The notes under the pieces were generated by a model, which saw only the letters and a program-made list of their open reading frames with translations, was not told the origin of the DNA and searched no databases. Both the position numbers and the translations under genes were made by a program. Source: Streptomyces sp. Q6 (GTDB lineage: Bacteria > Actinomycetota > Actinomycetes > Streptomycetales > Streptomycetaceae). From it: a stretch of 64,000 bases of DNA. Below, one piece after another: positions 7,254 through 16,011 of the stretch. The stretch spans positions 682,001-746,000 of the forward strand of contig NZ_CP146022.1 in NCBI RefSeq assembly GCF_036967205.1, written 5' to 3'. Numbering within the stretch: the stretch's first letter is position 1; the number at the start of each line of letters is the position of its first letter.

Positions 7254-8702
7254 ATGCCGCACCCTTCGCATACAGCACACGCAGCGCACACGCCGGACGA
7301 GTCCCCCCTCACCCCCGCGGCCGCTCAACAAGCAGTCGTGCACGAGGAGTTGGCCTCACGGTTCGGGCGGCGTGGGCTGTTGCGCATCGCCGCGGGAATC
7401 GCCGCGGCGGGTGGCGCGGTGGCCGCGGGCACGGCTCCCGCCGCGGCGGCCTCCGGCTCCGCCAGGGTCTCCGGCGTCTCCCGGCCGCAGCGCATCCTGC
7501 AACCGGGCGTCGGGCCCGTGCACGGCCACCACTACCTGCGCGCCACGCCGGACACCGTCCGCTGGGGCTACGTACCGGCCCGCGGCGCCGAGCCCGTCCT
7601 GCGCATGCGGTCCGGCGAGACCCTGACCGTGGACGCCGTGTCCCACGAGGGGCTGCTGGAGGACCAGGGCCGCGACCCGGTCGCCTGGTTCGCGGAGCAC
7701 GGCGTCCGCACGGACCAGGTCCTCAAGGACGCGGTCGAGCTGGCCCGCGACTACACGCGCACGCCCCGTTCCTTCGACACCGACGGACCGCACGTGGTCC
7801 TCGGCCCGGTGCATGTGGAGGGGGCCGAACCCGGCGACGTCCTCAAGGTGGAGACACTGTCGCTGCTGCCCCGCGTCCCGTACGGCGTCATCTCCAGCCG
7901 GCACGGGAAGGGCGCGCTGGCCCGCACCCGTGGCGGCGGCGCTCCCGACGGCATCACGCTCGACGAGGTCATGCCGCCGGTCGCCGAGGACGGACGGGCG
8001 ACCGGGAACCCCGAACGGTACGGAAACGTCTCGGTGTTCACCCCCATCCGCTCGCACGGCGCCGACGACCACGCGGTCCTGCCCCTGGACGGTCCCGGCC
8101 GGGTGACCTTCCCGCTCAATCCGCACATGGGCCTGATGGGCACCGCGTACGCCGCCGCGACGTCCCTGACCGACCCGCTGCTCAACTCGATCCCGCCCAC
8201 GCTCGGCGGCGGCAACATCGACATCCGCCACCTCGGCGAGGGCTCCACCTTCTACCTCCCGGTCCACGCCGAGGGCGCGCTCTTCCACACCGGCGACCCG
8301 CATTTCGCGATGGGCAACGGCGAGGTCGCGCTGACCGCGCTGGAGGGTTCGCTCCGTACGACGTTCCGGCTCACCGTCTGCAAGCCGGGCTCGGGGGACG
8401 CGCCGTCGGTCGCGTTCCACTACCCGTTCGGCGAGACCGCCGACGCGTGGCTGCCGGTCGGTCTCTCGGACCCGGACGGCTCCGGCGGGTCGGGGGGAGC
8501 GGCCGGCCAGCTCTCCGACCTGGACTCGGCGATGCGCCGCGCCGTCGTGAACGCCCTCGACTTCCTCCAGTCCGATCTCGGGATGGCCCGCCCGGTCGCC
8601 TACGCCTATCTGTCGGCCGCGGCGGACTTCGAGGTCTCCCAGGTCGTCGACCGCACCACCGGGGTCCACGCGGTCATCAGGAAGCGGGACTTCGGGAAGT
8701 AG
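7254..8702 (+). CDS. Tat-exported acetamidase/formamidase family protein
   Basis: A 482-residue FmdA/AmdA family amidohydrolase that would hydrolyse short amides such as formamide or acetamide to ammonia and the acid. Residues 37-65 form a Tat signal (GRRGLLRIAAG followed by an alanine-rich helix and AAAA), so the mature enzyme is outside the membrane, unlike most family members. Family segments include GPVHVEGAEPGDVL, FPLNPHMGLMG and GGNIDIRHLGEGS. ATG at 7254 follows GACGAGGAACGCC. It is 10 bases from the amidase gene and shares its likely nitrogen control. Confidence 0.88.
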   Translation: MPHPSHTAHAAHTPDESPLTPAAAQQAVVHEELASRFGRRGLLRIAAGIAAAGGAVAAGTAPAAAASGSARVSGVSRPQRILQPGVGPVHGHHYLRATPDTVRWGYVPARGAEPVLRMRSGETLTVDAVSHEGLLEDQGRDPVAWFAEHGVRTDQVLKDAVELARDYTRTPRSFDTDGPHVVLGPVHVEGAEPGDVLKVETLSLLPRVPYGVISSRHGKGALARTRGGGAPDGITLDEVMPPVAEDGRATGNPERYGNVSVFTPIRSHGADDHAVLPLDGPGRVTFPLNPHMGLMGTAYAAATSLTDPLLNSIPPTLGGGNIDIRHLGEGSTFYLPVHAEGALFHTGDPHFAMGNGEVALTALEGSLRTTFRLTVCKPGSGDAPSVAFHYPFGETADAWLPVGLSDPDGSGGSGGAAGQLSDLDSAMRRAVVNALDFLQSDLGMARPVAYAYLSAAADFEVSQVVDRTTGVHAVIRKRDFGK

Positions 8703-8712
8703 GGAGCGCCAC

Positions 8713-10098
8713 GTGAACGTACTGACGGGAAAGCATCGGTTGAGGAGTGCAGCGCACGTGCGGACAGTGGATCGGCGGTCGTTCCTGGGACTCGCGGCGG
8801 CGGCCGGAGCGGCAATCTCTCTCGGCGGACGGTCGACGCCGGCCGCCGCGACGGTGGGAACGGACAGGCGTCCGTCGTCGCACGCCGGCGTCGCCGGGTC
8901 TCCCGATCCGACGGTGTGGCGGGAGTACGGCGACCCGCTGGTGCCCGCGACCGTGCACGGTTCGCTGTCCGGGCTGAGCGTGGCCGTCAAGGACCTCTTC
9001 GCGATCGCGGGGCACCGGGTGGGCGCGGGCAACCCGGCCTGGCTCGCGGAGAGTTCGCCGCAGCGCGTGACCGCCACCGCGGTCACGGCCCTGCTCGCGG
9101 CGGGCGCCGACATCGCCGGGATCGCCCGCACCGACGAGTTCGCGTACAGCCTGGCCGGCACCAACGCCCACTACGGCACGCCGCCCAACCCGGCCGCTCC
9201 CGACCGCATCTCGGGCGGCTCGACCTCCGGGCCCGCCAGCGCGGTCGCCCTCGGCCTGGCGGACATCGGGCTCGGCACCGACACCGGCGGATCGATCCGC
9301 ATCCCCTCCTCCTACCAGGGCCTGTACGGCATCCGGCCGAGCCATGGGGCGGTCTCCACGGCCGGGCTGCTGCCGCTCGCGCCCTCCTTCGACACGGTCG
9401 GCTGGATCGCCCGCGACGCCCGCACCCTGCGTGCCGCCGGGCGTGTGCTGCTGCCCCGCCGACCTCACGGTCCCGCGCCGTCCGGTGTCGTACTCGCCCA
9501 GGAGATCCTCGATGTGGCCTCTCCCGAGGTGGCCGCTTCGGTGCGGGCGGCGGTGGCCGACTGGCGGGCGGCGGATCTGCCGCGCATCCGGACGCTGCGG
9601 TTCGACACGGCTGTGCTGCCCGGCTGGGTGCGCGCGTTCCAGACCAAGCAGGGGGTGGAGGCCTGGCGCCGGTGGGGGCCCTGGGTCTCCCGGCACCGGG
9701 ACTCCCTCAACCCGGACGTCCGCTCCCGGTTCGAGACCGCGTCGACGTACACGTCCGACGATCTGGCGGCGGCCGAAGCCGTCCTGCGCGAGGCCCGCGC
9801 CCGCGTCGACGACCTGCTCGGCGATCAGATCCTGATCCTGCCCTCGGCGTCCTCGGTGGCCCCCACCCGCGCCGAGGCGGCGCTCGGCGGTCCGGTCATC
9901 GAACAGACCAGGGCCCAGACCTTCCGGCTCACCTGCCTCGCCGGCCTGTCCGGCCGCTGCGCCGTCAGCATCCCCGTCCGCAGCCGCACCGCCCCGGTGG
10001 GCCTGTGCCTGGTGGGCCCGCGCGGCAGCGACCGGCACCTGCTGGATCTCGCGGTCCGTGCGGCCGCCGAGGTGGGCGTCACCTCTTCGCCGCGCTGA
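8713..10098 (+). CDS. Tat-exported amidase (amidase signature family)
   Basis: A 461-residue amidase of the Ser-cisSer-Lys class: Lys93 (SVAVKDLF), Ser170 (SGGSTSGPAS) and Ser194 (GTDTGGSIR), with the standard 24-residue gap between the serines. A twin-arginine signal DRRSFLGLAAAAG (residues 20-32) precedes the catalytic domain, so it is secreted. It cleaves C-N bonds of amides to release ammonia; the exact substrate is unknown. It is co-transcribed with the acetamidase upstream. Secretion of both enzymes suggests that external amides are the target. A GTG upstream is not needed. Confidence 0.88.
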   Translation: MNVLTGKHRLRSAAHVRTVDRRSFLGLAAAAGAAISLGGRSTPAAATVGTDRRPSSHAGVAGSPDPTVWREYGDPLVPATVHGSLSGLSVAVKDLFAIAGHRVGAGNPAWLAESSPQRVTATAVTALLAAGADIAGIARTDEFAYSLAGTNAHYGTPPNPAAPDRISGGSTSGPASAVALGLADIGLGTDTGGSIRIPSSYQGLYGIRPSHGAVSTAGLLPLAPSFDTVGWIARDARTLRAAGRVLLPRRPHGPAPSGVVLAQEILDVASPEVAASVRAAVADWRAADLPRIRTLRFDTAVLPGWVRAFQTKQGVEAWRRWGPWVSRHRDSLNPDVRSRFETASTYTSDDLAAAEAVLREARARVDDLLGDQILILPSASSVAPTRAEAALGGPVIEQTRAQTFRLTCLAGLSGRCAVSIPVRSRTAPVGLCLVGPRGSDRHLLDLAVRAAAEVGVTSSPR

Positions 10099-10128
10099 CG
10101 TCCGCGGGCCCTCGGCCGTACGTCAGCG
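10093..10128. terminator. Shared hairpin between convergent amidase and GH75 genes
   Basis: CGCTGACGT (10093-10101) pairs with ACGTCAGCG (10120-10128) across an 18-base loop. It overlaps the amidase stop codon and ends before the GH75 stop, as expected of a bidirectional terminator, though it lacks a U-tract. Confidence 0.4.
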
Positions 10129-10836
10129 GGCCCGTACGAGCTTGCGGGCCGCCGCCTCCCCGGCGGTCACGGCCGCGGCGTGGCTCTCGATGGGGCGGGC
10201 GGTCGTGCCGGGGAAGAGGATGTACGTCACCTCGTTCCCGGCGCCGCCACGGATCGGGTCCGGGTCGATGCCGAGGGCGCGGGCGGCGGCGTAAGAGGCC
10301 TCGCCGATGAGGTCGGTCGGGCCCGTGTCGCCGACGACGGCGTACAGGACCTTGCCGCGGTAGACGATCGCGCCGACGGTCCCGCCACGCACGCCCGAGC
10401 GGTACGGGTTCCACCGGCGGCTGGATCCGGGCACGACGATGTACGGCAGTCTCTCGGCGCTCAAGTGCCGTCCGTCGGACTGCTGGTAGGCCGTCGTGGC
10501 GAGGAACAGCGGGTCGGTGCGGCGGTTGCAGTAGCGACCGCGGCGGCCGTCGCAGTCGACGTCCAGGTCGGCCTTCCAGTGCACGGCGCCCCGCGTGGCG
10601 CACACCGGGACGGTGGCGCGGGCACCGTCGTCGGTGCGGTAGCGGCCGTGGGTGATCTCGCGGCAGCCGCTGACGGCCGCGAGCAGGTCGGCGGCCCGGA
10701 CGCCGCCTTCCCGTGCGGCGGGAGCGGCGGCGGGCCGGAGCGGGTCCTCGGCGTTCGCGGTCGTCGGGAGCAGGGCGGCGGGGGCGAGGAGGGCCGCGCC
10801 GCAGACGGCGGCGAGGGTGAGTTTGCGAGAGTGCAC
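10123..10836 (-). CDS. Secreted glycoside hydrolase family 75 protein (chitosanase)
   Basis: A 237-residue exported protein with a signal peptide (HSRKLTLAAVCGAALLAPAALL, cut near TANAE) and a GH75 domain. The domain shows DVDCDGRRG, YIVVPG, VGAIVYRGKVLYAVVGDTGP and GEASYAAARALG, which are typical of endo-chitosanases first described in fungi and common in streptomycetes. It would hydrolyse chitosan outside the cell. GTG at 10836 behind GAAGGCG fits the signal peptide best; an ATG at 10893 would add a charged extension. It is convergent with the amidase gene. Confidence 0.85.
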   Translation of the reverse strand: MHSRKLTLAAVCGAALLAPAALLPTTANAEDPLRPAAAPAAREGGVRAADLLAAVSGCREITHGRYRTDDGARATVPVCATRGAVHWKADLDVDCDGRRGRYCNRRTDPLFLATTAYQQSDGRHLSAERLPYIVVPGSSRRWNPYRSGVRGGTVGAIVYRGKVLYAVVGDTGPTDLIGEASYAAARALGIDPDPIRGGAGNEVTYILFPGTTARPIESHAAAVTAGEAAARKLVRAR

Positions 10837-11060
10837 GGACGGACGCCTTCGGTCGGGGACGGTGGCGAGGATGCGGGGACGGCTACCGGACATGGATCAC
10901 CAATCTGGTTCCGCTCGGACGTGGCGTCCACCGCTCGGGGGCCGGACGGGCACACTCCGCCCTCTTGATGAGGACCCGTCACCCGTGCCATACAGGTCTG
11001 AACCAATTCCGGTGGGCCGGTTCGCCGGTCACCGGCTCGCCCCGAGCGGAAGGCACACCC

Positions 11061-12077
11061 GTGCGACGCGTCCCCCCACGCACTCTGCTCCCCCGCGCGG
11101 CCTGCACCGCCGCGCTCGCGCTGACACTCACCGCGTGCGGCCTGTTGCCCGGCGGCGACGACGCGGCCGACGGACCCCCGCTGTCCGCCCCGGTCGGTGT
11201 GACGGCGCAGGCCGGCAGCGCCACGTCCGTGCACGTGATGTGGAACCGGCCGACGGGCAGCGCGCCGGTCACCGGGTACGAGGTGTACCGGGGCCCGGTC
11301 CGCGTCGAGGTGCTCCCCGCCGACCGGCACATGGTGGACGTCACCGGGCTGCGCCCGAAGTCCCGTTACGTCTTCACGGTCCGCGCCCGCGGGACGGACG
11401 GCGACCTGGGCCCGGCGGGACGCGGTGTCACGGTCACCACCCCCGCGGCGGTCGCGAAGGACCGCTCGGCGCCGACCCGGCCCGCCCGGCTGCGTGGCCG
11501 GGCGGACGGCGGGCGGGCCGTGTCGCTGTCCTGGGGCGGGTCGTCGGACGACCGGGGCGTGGTCTCGTACGACATCTACCAGGGCACCACGAAGATCCAC
11601 AGCGTGACGGGGAAGGAGACCCGGGCCCTGCTGACCGGGCTGCGGCCCGGCACCGCGTACTCCTTCACCGTGCGGGCGCGCGACGCCGCCGACCACGTCT
11701 CACCGGCGAGCGCCACCGTGCGGCTCACGACGGCGGGGGCGAAGGACAAGGACGGCGAACGCGGCACGGCGCCCGGCGACTTCCGCGTGACGGCCCGGCG
11801 CTCGGACGAGGACGGCGCGTACTACCTCGACCTGACCTGGACGGCGCCGCGCACCGGCGGCGAGGTCCCCGCCTACCAGGTCTACGTCGACGGGCGGCAG
11901 GCGACGACCGTCATGTGGGGCGAGAGCGCCCCCGAGGGCGCGGCGAAGTACAGCTTCTACATCGGGAAGGACGCGGGGGCCCGCCACCGGGTGAAGATCC
12001 GCGCGCAGCTTCCTGACGGGACGTGGGGCGCGTTCTCCCCGGAGCGCGCGGTGACCACGCGGGCGAAGGACAGGTGA
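11061..12077 (+). CDS. Lipoprotein with three fibronectin type III domains
   Basis: A 338-residue lipoprotein: signal peptide with lipobox LTAC (Cys near residue 27), then three FN3 repeats (about 45-130, 140-230 and 240-335). Each repeat shows the SAPVGVTAQ / TGYEVYRG / YVFTVRARG pattern of the fold. There is no catalytic domain. GTG at 11061 follows GGAAGGCACACCC; an ATG at 10965 would bury the signal peptide. In secreted actinobacterial proteins FN3 units act as spacers or carbohydrate-associated modules. It is divergent from the GH75 chitosanase, which may hint at a shared polysaccharide role, but no substrate can be named. Confidence 0.82.
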   Translation: MRRVPPRTLLPRAACTAALALTLTACGLLPGGDDAADGPPLSAPVGVTAQAGSATSVHVMWNRPTGSAPVTGYEVYRGPVRVEVLPADRHMVDVTGLRPKSRYVFTVRARGTDGDLGPAGRGVTVTTPAAVAKDRSAPTRPARLRGRADGGRAVSLSWGGSSDDRGVVSYDIYQGTTKIHSVTGKETRALLTGLRPGTAYSFTVRARDAADHVSPASATVRLTTAGAKDKDGERGTAPGDFRVTARRSDEDGAYYLDLTWTAPRTGGEVPAYQVYVDGRQATTVMWGESAPEGAAKYSFYIGKDAGARHRVKIRAQLPDGTWGAFSPERAVTTRAKDR

Positions 12078-12266
12078 GCACGGTCGCCCGAGCGCCCGGG
12101 ATCGCGTTCCGGTGGGCCGGACGATGGAACCGGTCACCTGCCCGGCTCCCGTCCGCATGCGCCCGGCGGCGTACGGAGTTTGGCTGTGCGTCAGGTAGCA
12201 CGGGCATTGCCTACTCGGGCGGGGCAAGGGATGTACCGCCTCCCGTGCCGCCGGAGAGCGGACATC

Positions 12267-12769
12267 ATGCGTACTACTTCGATACTGGCTCGTTGCGGAC
12301 TCACCGTCACGGCGGCGGCCGCGCTGCCCCTGGCGTTCGCCGCGCCGTCGGCGTTCGCCGCGGGGATCACGGTGACCAGCAGTGGTTCCACTGTGCGGGC
12401 CACGACGGCGTCCTGCCCGAACGGCGGCAACGCCTCGCTGCTCAGTCCCGGTCAGGCGAACTTCGCGGAGGGGCGGCAGACGCCGCTCAGTTCCGGGAGC
12501 GCCGGCTGGCAGGGGCTCGCTTCGGGCACCTACCAGGTGGTGATCGCGTGCTCCGACGGCTCGACCGTGGGGCCGCAGTCGGTGACGGTCACGGCGAGCC
12601 CGACGATCTCGGCGACGTCCAGCCCGATGGGCGGCGTGCGCGGCGGTCTCGGCGGTGCGGCGGAGGACTTCGGCACGCTGACGCTCGCCGCGGGCGGCAC
12701 GCTGGTCGCCGCGGCCGTCGTGGGCGGTGCCTGGTACCTGCGGCGCCGGGGGCGGGTCAGCGCGCCTGA
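12267..12769 (+). CDS. Small secreted protein with C-terminal membrane anchor (frame lost at end)
   Basis: The product has a signal peptide (MRTTSILARCGLTVTAAAAL to AFAA), an Ig-like secreted part (ITVTSSGSTVRATTASC; GTYQVVIACSDGSTVGPQSVTV) and a C-terminal hydrophobic helix (LTLAAGGTLVAAAVVGGAWYL) followed by RRR. That architecture is common among streptomycete surface proteins; function is unknown. The frame as read has no stop and continues into the next gene. One added G in the 5-G run at 12748-12752 ends the protein as RRRGAGQRA with TGA at 12767-12769, which I use. ATG at 12267 follows GGAGAGCGGAC. Confidence 0.65.
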
Positions 12770-12915
12770 CCCCTTCCGCGTCCGCGGCTCCCGACTGCCG
12801 TCGCCCCCCGTGGGCGGCGGCAGTCGCTTGTACGACGCACCCTTGTGGCCGCGCCCGATCGCCGCTTACGGTCCCCTGAGCCGAGTGATCGTCCGCGAAC
12901 GTCCTTGGGGGCAGC

Positions 12916-14019
12916 GTGAGTTCAGGTCCGGTGGGGGTCGCCGTCGTCGGGGCGGGTGTGATCAGCGCGGAGTATCTGCGCACGCTGGCGGCGTTCCCCG
13001 ACGTACGGGTCGTGGCGGTCGCCGATCTGGACATCGCCCGCGCCGAGGCGGCGGCCCGCGCCCACGGGGTGCCGGTCGCCGGGGACCTCGCGACGGTCCT
13101 GGCGCTGCCGGAGGTCGAGCTCGTCGTGAACCTGACCGTGCCGGCGGCGCACGTGGCCGTGGCCCGGGAGGCGCTGCGCGCGGGCAGGCACGTGTACGGG
13201 GAGAAGCCGCTGGCGCTGCTGCCGGGCGAGGCGGAGAAGCTCCTCGCCGAGGCGGCCGAGCGGGGGCTGCTGGTGGGGTGCGCGCCCGACACGTTCCTCG
13301 GGGCGGGGCTCCAGTCGGCGCTGCGGGCCGTCGCCGCGGGGCACATCGGTGCGCCGGTCGCGGCGTCGACGGCGGTGTGCGGGCTCGGGCCCGAACGCTG
13401 GCATCCCGACCCGGCGTTCTTCTACCAGCCGGGCGCGGGCCCGCTGTTCGATCTCGGCCCGTACTACCTGACGGCGCTGGTGGCGCTGTTCGGCGGTGTC
13501 GAGCGGGTCGCGGCGTCGGCCCGGCGGGCGCGCGCGGAGCGGGTGGCCGGGGCGGGGCCCGCGGCCGGCCGGGTGTTCCCCGTCGACGTGCCCACGCATG
13601 TGTCGGCGCTGCTCGACTTCGCGTCGGGGCCGACCGCGACGTCCGTCTTCAGCTGGGACGCGGCACGGCCGCATCTGCACTTCGAGGTCGTCGGCACGGA
13701 GGCCACGCTGTCGGTGCCCGACCCGAACCGGTTCGACGGGTCGCTGCGGCTGCGGCCCAACGGCGCGGCGGACTGGGCCGAACTTCCCGTCGCGGGGCGC
13801 GCGGACGGTCGCGGGCTCGGGGTCGTCGACCTGGCGCGGTCGATCCGTACGGGGACGGCGCCGCGGGCCTCGGGCGCGCTGGCGCTGCACGTCCTGGAGA
13901 CGATGACGGCGGTGACGGACTCGGCCCGGCGCGGCGCGTTCACGGGGCCGCCCACGCCGTTCGTGCCGCCCGCGCCGCTGCCGGTGGCGTGGGATCCGAC
14001 GGAGGCGACGCTCGGCTAG
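12916..14019 (+). CDS. Gfo/Idh/MocA family NAD(P)-dependent oxidoreductase
   Basis: A 367-residue oxidoreductase with an N-terminal Rossmann domain (VGVAVVGAGVISAEYL, residues 6-21) and the family's GEKPLAL motif, whose Lys is the usual catalytic or cofactor residue. The C-terminal alpha/beta domain shows LFDLGPYYLTALV and FEVVGTEATL. Members oxidise or reduce sugars, inositols and related alcohols with NAD(P). GTG at 12916 follows TTGGGGGCAGC. No sugar transporter or kinase lies next to it, so the substrate is open. The gene ends 69 bases before a tandem pair of IS elements. Confidence 0.9.
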   Translation: MSSGPVGVAVVGAGVISAEYLRTLAAFPDVRVVAVADLDIARAEAAARAHGVPVAGDLATVLALPEVELVVNLTVPAAHVAVAREALRAGRHVYGEKPLALLPGEAEKLLAEAAERGLLVGCAPDTFLGAGLQSALRAVAAGHIGAPVAASTAVCGLGPERWHPDPAFFYQPGAGPLFDLGPYYLTALVALFGGVERVAASARRARAERVAGAGPAAGRVFPVDVPTHVSALLDFASGPTATSVFSWDAARPHLHFEVVGTEATLSVPDPNRFDGSLRLRPNGAADWAELPVAGRADGRGLGVVDLARSIRTGTAPRASGALALHVLETMTAVTDSARRGAFTGPPTPFVPPAPLPVAWDPTEATLG

Positions 14020-14059
14020 GGGCCGCCCGGCGGATCAGGTCGCATCAGGGTGCCCCGCG

Positions 14060-14079
14060 CCCGCGGCGGGACCCGCGGG
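14060..14079 (+). terminator. Hairpin after the Gfo/Idh/MocA gene
   Basis: CCCGCGG (14060-14066) and CCGCGGG (14073-14079) form a 7-bp GC stem with a 6-base loop 41 bases after the stop. No U-run follows, so a weak terminator at best. Confidence 0.35.
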
Positions 14080-14089
14080 ACAGCCCCTA

Positions 14090-14960
14090 AAGCGTGTTGC
14101 ACAAGGCCGTGAACTGGGCATATCCGGTGTATGGCTGGGGTGTTGAGGGCTGAACGGGTGTGGGTGGAGACGTTCACGGGGCTGTCGATGGAGCAGTTCG
14201 GGCGGCTGCTGAGGGTGGTCCGTGACCGAGGCGGCAACGGCACGCTGCGGGGCCGTCCGTGGTGTCTGCCGCTGGCCGAACGGGTCTTGATCGTGGCCGT
14301 GTACTACCGCACCAACCTGACCATGCGGCAGCTCGGGCCGCTGTTCGGGACCTCTTCCTCGACCGTGTGCCGGGTGATCCAGAAGCTCGGCCCGCTGCTC
14401 GCGCTGGAGCCGGTGGCCCGTCCGGCCGACGCGGCGGACCGGTTGTGGATCGTGGACGGCACCCTCATCCCGGTCCGCGACCGGCACGTCGGCTCCTCCT
14501 CACGCAACTACCGGTTCTCCGCAAACGTGCAGGTCATTGTGGATGCCGACACCCGTCTCGTGATCGCCGCGGCCCGGCCGGTGCCGGGCACCACCGCGGA
14601 CGCGCACGCCTGGCGGGCCTCCGGCCTGGCCCAGCACTGCCAGGGCGTGACCATGCTGGCCGACGGCGCCTACCTCAACTGCGGGATGGTCACCCCGCAC
14701 CGCAAACGCCCCCGACGCGAGCTGCTGGCGGGCGAGGAGGCCGACAACGCCGCCCATCGCACGGTGCGGGCCCGGGTGGAGCATGTGATCGGCCGGATGA
14801 AGAACTACAAGATCCTCCGCGACTGCCGGCAGCACGGCGACGGCCTTCACCACGCCGTCCAAGCCGTCGCCCAGATGCACAACCTCGCCCTCGCCTCATG
14901 ACCAGAGGACTGCCCTCACTAACCCTGACCTGCCCGAACACCGCCTTGTGCAACACGCTT
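14090..14960 (+). mobile_element. IS5-family insertion sequence A (871 bp)
   Basis: The element is bounded by perfect 18-bp inverted repeats AAGCGTGTTGCACAAGGC (14090-14107) and its complement (14943-14960), and flanked by TA on both sides (14088-14089 and 14961-14962). It carries one transposase gene. The right-hand TA is also the left-hand TA of the next element, so the two elements abut with only these 2 bases between them. Both ends and the transposase look intact. Confidence 0.9.
14131..14901 (+). CDS. IS5-family transposase (element A)
   Basis: A 256-residue DDE transposase with an N-terminal HTH (LTMRQLGPLFGTSSSTVCRVIQ, about residues 60-80) and a DDE_Tnp_4-type catalytic core. Candidate acidic residues are in IVDGTLIPV, LADGAYLN and RARVEHVIGRMKNYKIL. 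It fills most of the 871-bp element and appears full length, so the element may be mobile. ATG at 14131 has no clear ribosome binding site, as is common for IS genes. Confidence 0.9.
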   Translation: MAGVLRAERVWVETFTGLSMEQFGRLLRVVRDRGGNGTLRGRPWCLPLAERVLIVAVYYRTNLTMRQLGPLFGTSSSTVCRVIQKLGPLLALEPVARPADAADRLWIVDGTLIPVRDRHVGSSSRNYRFSANVQVIVDADTRLVIAAARPVPGTTADAHAWRASGLAQHCQGVTMLADGAYLNCGMVTPHRKRPRRELLAGEEADNAAHRTVRARVEHVIGRMKNYKILRDCRQHGDGLHHAVQAVAQMHNLALAS

Positions 14961-14962
14961 TA

Positions 14963-16011
14963 ACGAGCTCGTGCACGGTAGGCGGTGAGACGTCGCGAAC
15001 TTCGGTGCGACCCAGCTTCACATCTGCCATGTCGGGTTCAGGTCCGCGGTCTGCTGGTGGGACAGCAGGCCGGCGATGGCTTGGACGGTGTCGCTCATGT
15101 GCTCGCGGCGGCCGAGGTGGCGGGCCAGGGCCCGCCAGTTCTTCAGATGGGCGATGCCGTGCTCGACACGGATACGTCGTGATGAGTGCGCCTTGCGCTG
15201 GCGCTCGTGCATCTCTTCGTACCAGTCCGGGGCGTTCTTCTTGAACTTGCGGTGCGGTGGTGTCACCACCCGGCCACCGGTCTGGGCGCCCAGTCCCTGG
15301 TAGCCGGCATCAGCCAGGATCTCGACTGCAGGCCCGTCGGCCAAGAGGTTGACCAGCCCTAACTGGCGGGCATGGGTGATGTCCGCGCAGCTTGCGGGAC
15401 GGGCCGGGCTGCACCACAGCACGCGGCCTTCGCCGTCCGTGACCACCATGGACTTGACGGCGTTCTGCTTGTTCTTGCCGGAGATGAACTTGTCGCGGTC
15501 CTTGCGTCCGGCAGCGGGCCGGCGGACCCGGATCTCGGTGCCGTCGACGATGCCGGTCGCCCCGCTCGCGCCGAGATGGTCGACAACCTCAGCGAGAGAC
15601 CGCAGCCGCACGTCGGGGCTGACGGTGCAGCCCCGCTCGGCGAGCAGGGGCCGCACCTCACCGATGGCCCGGGTGACGGTGGAACGGTCCGCTCCGAACC
15701 AGCAGGCCAGCACATCATGGGTGACCCCGTGACGAAGATGGACCAGCGTGGCCAGCAGCCGGTCGACGAACACCAGCCGGTACTTCGCGCCTGCGCCCAC
15801 AGCCCTCTGCCGCGGGCGAGCGGCAAGCCTCGCCTGATGACGCTCATGCCACAACGGTCCGATCTCCTCGACGAGTTCAGCAATCACTCCGGCAGTCAGC
15901 CCCGTGATCCGCCGATTGCCGATGATCACCGCGCGCGTCGAGTTCCCCACCACCCGACCATGATCAACCATCCAGGCTCGACGTCTCACCGCCTACCGTG
16001 CACGAGCTCGT
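14963..16011 (-). mobile_element. IS5-family insertion sequence B (1049 bp)
   Basis: Perfect 33-bp inverted repeats at 14963-14995 and 15979-16011, beginning ACGAGCTCGTGCACGG, enclose one leftward transposase gene. The flanks are TA at 14961-14962 (shared with element A) and TA at 16012-16013. Removing both elements and the extra TAs restores CCCC-TA-GGGAG, a CTAG-centred target. The insertion lies in the third base of the PadR stop codon: TAG became TAA with no amino-acid change. Confidence 0.92.
15018..15971 (-). CDS. IS5-family transposase (element B)
   Basis: A 317-residue DDE_Tnp_4 transposase unrelated in detail to element A's. It has an HTH region (HGVTHDVLACWFGADRSTVTRAI), catalytic-type segments GIVDGTEIRVRR, ADAGYQGLG and RIRVEHGIAHLKNWRALARH, and a lysine-rich RKDRDKF stretch. 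ATG at 15971 lies just inside the inverted repeat; a GTG at 15989 is in frame within the repeat. No frameshift is visible, so the element may be active. Confidence 0.9.
   Translation of the reverse strand: MVDHGRVVGNSTRAVIIGNRRITGLTAGVIAELVEEIGPLWHERHQARLAARPRQRAVGAGAKYRLVFVDRLLATLVHLRHGVTHDVLACWFGADRSTVTRAIGEVRPLLAERGCTVSPDVRLRSLAEVVDHLGASGATGIVDGTEIRVRRPAAGRKDRDKFISGKNKQNAVKSMVVTDGEGRVLWCSPARPASCADITHARQLGLVNLLADGPAVEILADAGYQGLGAQTGGRVVTPPHRKFKKNAPDWYEEMHERQRKAHSSRRIRVEHGIAHLKNWRALARHLGRREHMSDTVQAIAGLLSHQQTADLNPTWQM

Noticed and set aside
14060-14079. GC hairpin as part of IS element A
   Set aside because: It lies outside the inverted repeat and TA duplication of element A, so it belongs to the chromosome.
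12180-14090. A single 636-codon protein from the small secreted protein through the Gfo/Idh/MocA gene
   Set aside because: After residue 200 it reads the oxidoreductase gene out of frame. The stop restored by one G at 12748-12752 explains it.
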